This document shows positions 5,719 to 6,581 of a DNA stretch of 6,581 nucleotides, piece after piece. The translations under genes were made by a program, and so were the position numbers. The notes under the pieces are model-generated. The model was not told where the DNA came from and ran no database searches. It saw only the letters and a program-made list of their open reading frames with translations. The first letter of the stretch is position 1. The number at the start of each line of letters is the position of its first letter. The DNA comes from an uncultured Collinsella sp. (lineage in GTDB: Bacteria > Actinomycetota > Coriobacteriia > Coriobacteriales > Coriobacteriaceae): contig CABUDB010000089.1 in the NCBI GenBank assembly GCA_902490245.1, forward strand, positions 1-6,581. Reading direction: 5' to 3'.

Positions 5719-6318
5719 ATGGACATCACCAGGAACATGAACGGAGCCAGAGCGCTCGTCGTGGGCGCAGGGCTCGCGCTCGCGCTCGCAATGGGCGCCG
5801 CCCCGACGCCAGCTATGGCAGCCGGGCGCGTTGGAACCACGAAGGTAATGGTCAGGACCGAGATCGACAACGTTGAGTTCAAAGTTCCGACGGTTATTCC
5901 CTTCGTCGCCAAGGCCGACGGCACGCTTCAGGGCCCCTCAGAAGACGCGACCACCATCGACAATCATTCGGCCTACGGCATCCATGTCACCAACATGAAG
6001 ATCGACGCCATGAACACCTGGACCATTGCCGCCGACGCCAAGGCCGGAACCGCGCAAAACTCCATCGACTTTAAGGTCGGCCCCGACGGCGCGCTCCAGA
6101 ACGCCAGCGCCGCAATGCAGGGGACGGGCCTCGATCTTTCCAAGAATGCAGCCTTCGACATGGGCTACCAGGGCATTGCCGGCGGCACGGACAAAATCAA
6201 GCTCAAGACAAGCGGAAACGTCGCCCGCGTCACGCGCGACATCTTCCGCGTAACCGGCGAAGGCGATCAGGTTGCGACGATCACCTGGACGGTCGAGCCC
6301 GGTGCGCACACGGCATAA
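5719..6318 (+). CDS. Secreted beta-rich surface protein of unknown function
   Basis: The protein has 199 residues. A Sec signal peptide occupies about 1-34: basic N-region with Arg5 and Arg11, a hydrophobic core LVVGAGLALALAMGA, and cleavage probably after the AMA of PTPAMA. The mature part, about 165 residues, has no Cys, no membrane segment and no sorting signal, so it is either released or held non-covalently at the surface. It consists of strand-like stretches with many Thr and Val, such as FKVPTVIPFVAKADG (about 54-68), an NHSAYGIHVTNM stretch and the closing ATITWTVEPG. This resembles exported Ig-like or fibre-type proteins of Gram-positive bacteria, but I cannot name a family. The ATG is well placed 6 nt after AGAAAGGA (5705-5712). 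It overlaps the following small LAQTG protein by 17 bp, so the two may act together. Confidence 0.87.
   Translation: MDITRNMNGARALVVGAGLALALAMGAAPTPAMAAGRVGTTKVMVRTEIDNVEFKVPTVIPFVAKADGTLQGPSEDATTIDNHSAYGIHVTNMKIDAMNTWTIAADAKAGTAQNSIDFKVGPDGALQNASAAMQGTGLDLSKNAAFDMGYQGIAGGTDKIKLKTSGNVARVTRDIFRVTGEGDQVATITWTVEPGAHTA
5772..5789 (+). repeat. Three tandem GCTCGC hexamers within a signal peptide
   Basis: Three perfect copies encode LALALA in the hydrophobic core of the signal peptide of the 199-residue protein. Gain or loss of a unit would keep the frame and change only the length of the hydrophobic core. Confidence 0.6.
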
Positions 6319-6581
6319 GGCCGTCGCCCTGGCCGCCGCCGTCGGCATCCTAGCGTTTGGGCCAGCCATGGCCTTTGCCCAGCAAGAACAGGCGAAGGCC
6401 GCCACGCAAGTGACGGTCGACCTCTCGGAGCTCGACCGCGGCGACCGCGAGGAACCGTTGGCGCAGACAGGCGACAGACGATGGCTCTTGGCAGCAGGCG
6501 CCACAGCAGCAGGCGCAGGAACCGCCGGCCTCGGTCTGCACATCAAACGCAGCCAGAAACAAAACATGGACAGGCCACACT
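6302..6581 (+). CDS. Miniature LPXTG-like cell-wall-anchored protein, 3'-truncated by the window
   Basis: A frame open to the last base encodes at least 93 residues from the GTG at 6302. A signal peptide is clear: RTRHK, then the hydrophobic AVALAAAVGILAFG, then a cleavage site near AMA-FA-QQ (about residues 24-26). Only about 30 residues follow before a sorting signal: PLAQTGD (52-58), a hydrophobic segment WLLAAGATAAGAGTAGLG (61-78) and the basic tail KRSQK (82-86). Sortase would cut after Thr56. LAQTG departs from LPXTG at Pro, a variant I expect in Coriobacteriia. The start is uncertain, because the ribosome-binding site before GTG 6302 is poor; a TTG at 6272 is an alternative. The gene overlaps the secreted-protein gene by 17 bp, suggesting coupling. 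The ordered export and anchoring signals make a real gene likely although no ORF caller that requires a stop would report it. Confidence 0.72.
   Translation, partial: MRTRHKAVALAAAVGILAFGPAMAFAQQEQAKAATQVTVDLSELDRGDREEPLAQTGDRRWLLAAGATAAGAGTAGLGLHIKRSQKQNMDRPH

Noticed and set aside
5719..6318. WxL-type surface protein
   Set aside because: The WTVEPG end and lack of paired W-x-L motifs do not fit the WxL domain.
5938..6567. 209-codon minus-strand frame opposite the secreted-protein gene
   Set aside because: The plus-strand frames carry signal peptides, a sorting signal and ribosome-binding sites; the opposite frame shows only GC-driven openness.

Overview
The window looks like chromosomal DNA from a GC-rich, Gram-positive anaerobe. 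A Coriobacteriia member close to Collinsella is my best guess. The basis is a ferredoxin-tailed electron-transfer flavoprotein of the bifurcating kind, Sec-exported proteins, an LPXTG-like sorting signal of the form LAQTGD, and strong purine-rich ribosome-binding sites. This is inference from composition and gene types; no marker gene is present.

Layout. (1) Positions 1-858, plus strand: the 3' part of an HD-domain phosphohydrolase gene whose start lies left of the window. (2) Positions 855-4480, minus strand: a tight three-gene operon read right to left, made of a GlcD/LctD-type FAD-linked oxidoreductase, EtfB, and an EtfA carrying an N-terminal two-cluster ferredoxin domain. The genes overlap or abut with no spacing. 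(3) Positions 4481-4826: a 346-bp divergent intergenic region with A/T tracts, helically phased TTGGTCA repeats, a perfect 8-8-8 palindrome and no convincing gene. (4) Positions 4827-6581, plus strand: a run of small genes of unknown function. They encode a 98-residue cytoplasmic protein, a 169-residue protein with a single membrane anchor, a 199-residue secreted beta-rich protein, and a very small signal-peptide plus LAQTG-sorting-signal protein cut by the window end.

Function. The minus-strand operon matches the subunit set of the electron-confurcating lactate dehydrogenase of Acetobacterium woodii (LctD/LctB/LctC). In that enzyme, oxidation of a 2-hydroxyacid by NAD+ is driven by simultaneous oxidation of reduced ferredoxin. 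Here the dehydrogenase comes first, and no racemase or permease gene is visible, so the substrate is open. The plus-strand cluster looks like a cell-surface module: a membrane-anchored extracellular domain, a soluble exported domain and a miniature sortase substrate. I cannot assign it to a described system, and it is the most likely undescribed content here. The HD gene and etfA converge so tightly that their TAG stop codons share one CTAG palindrome.
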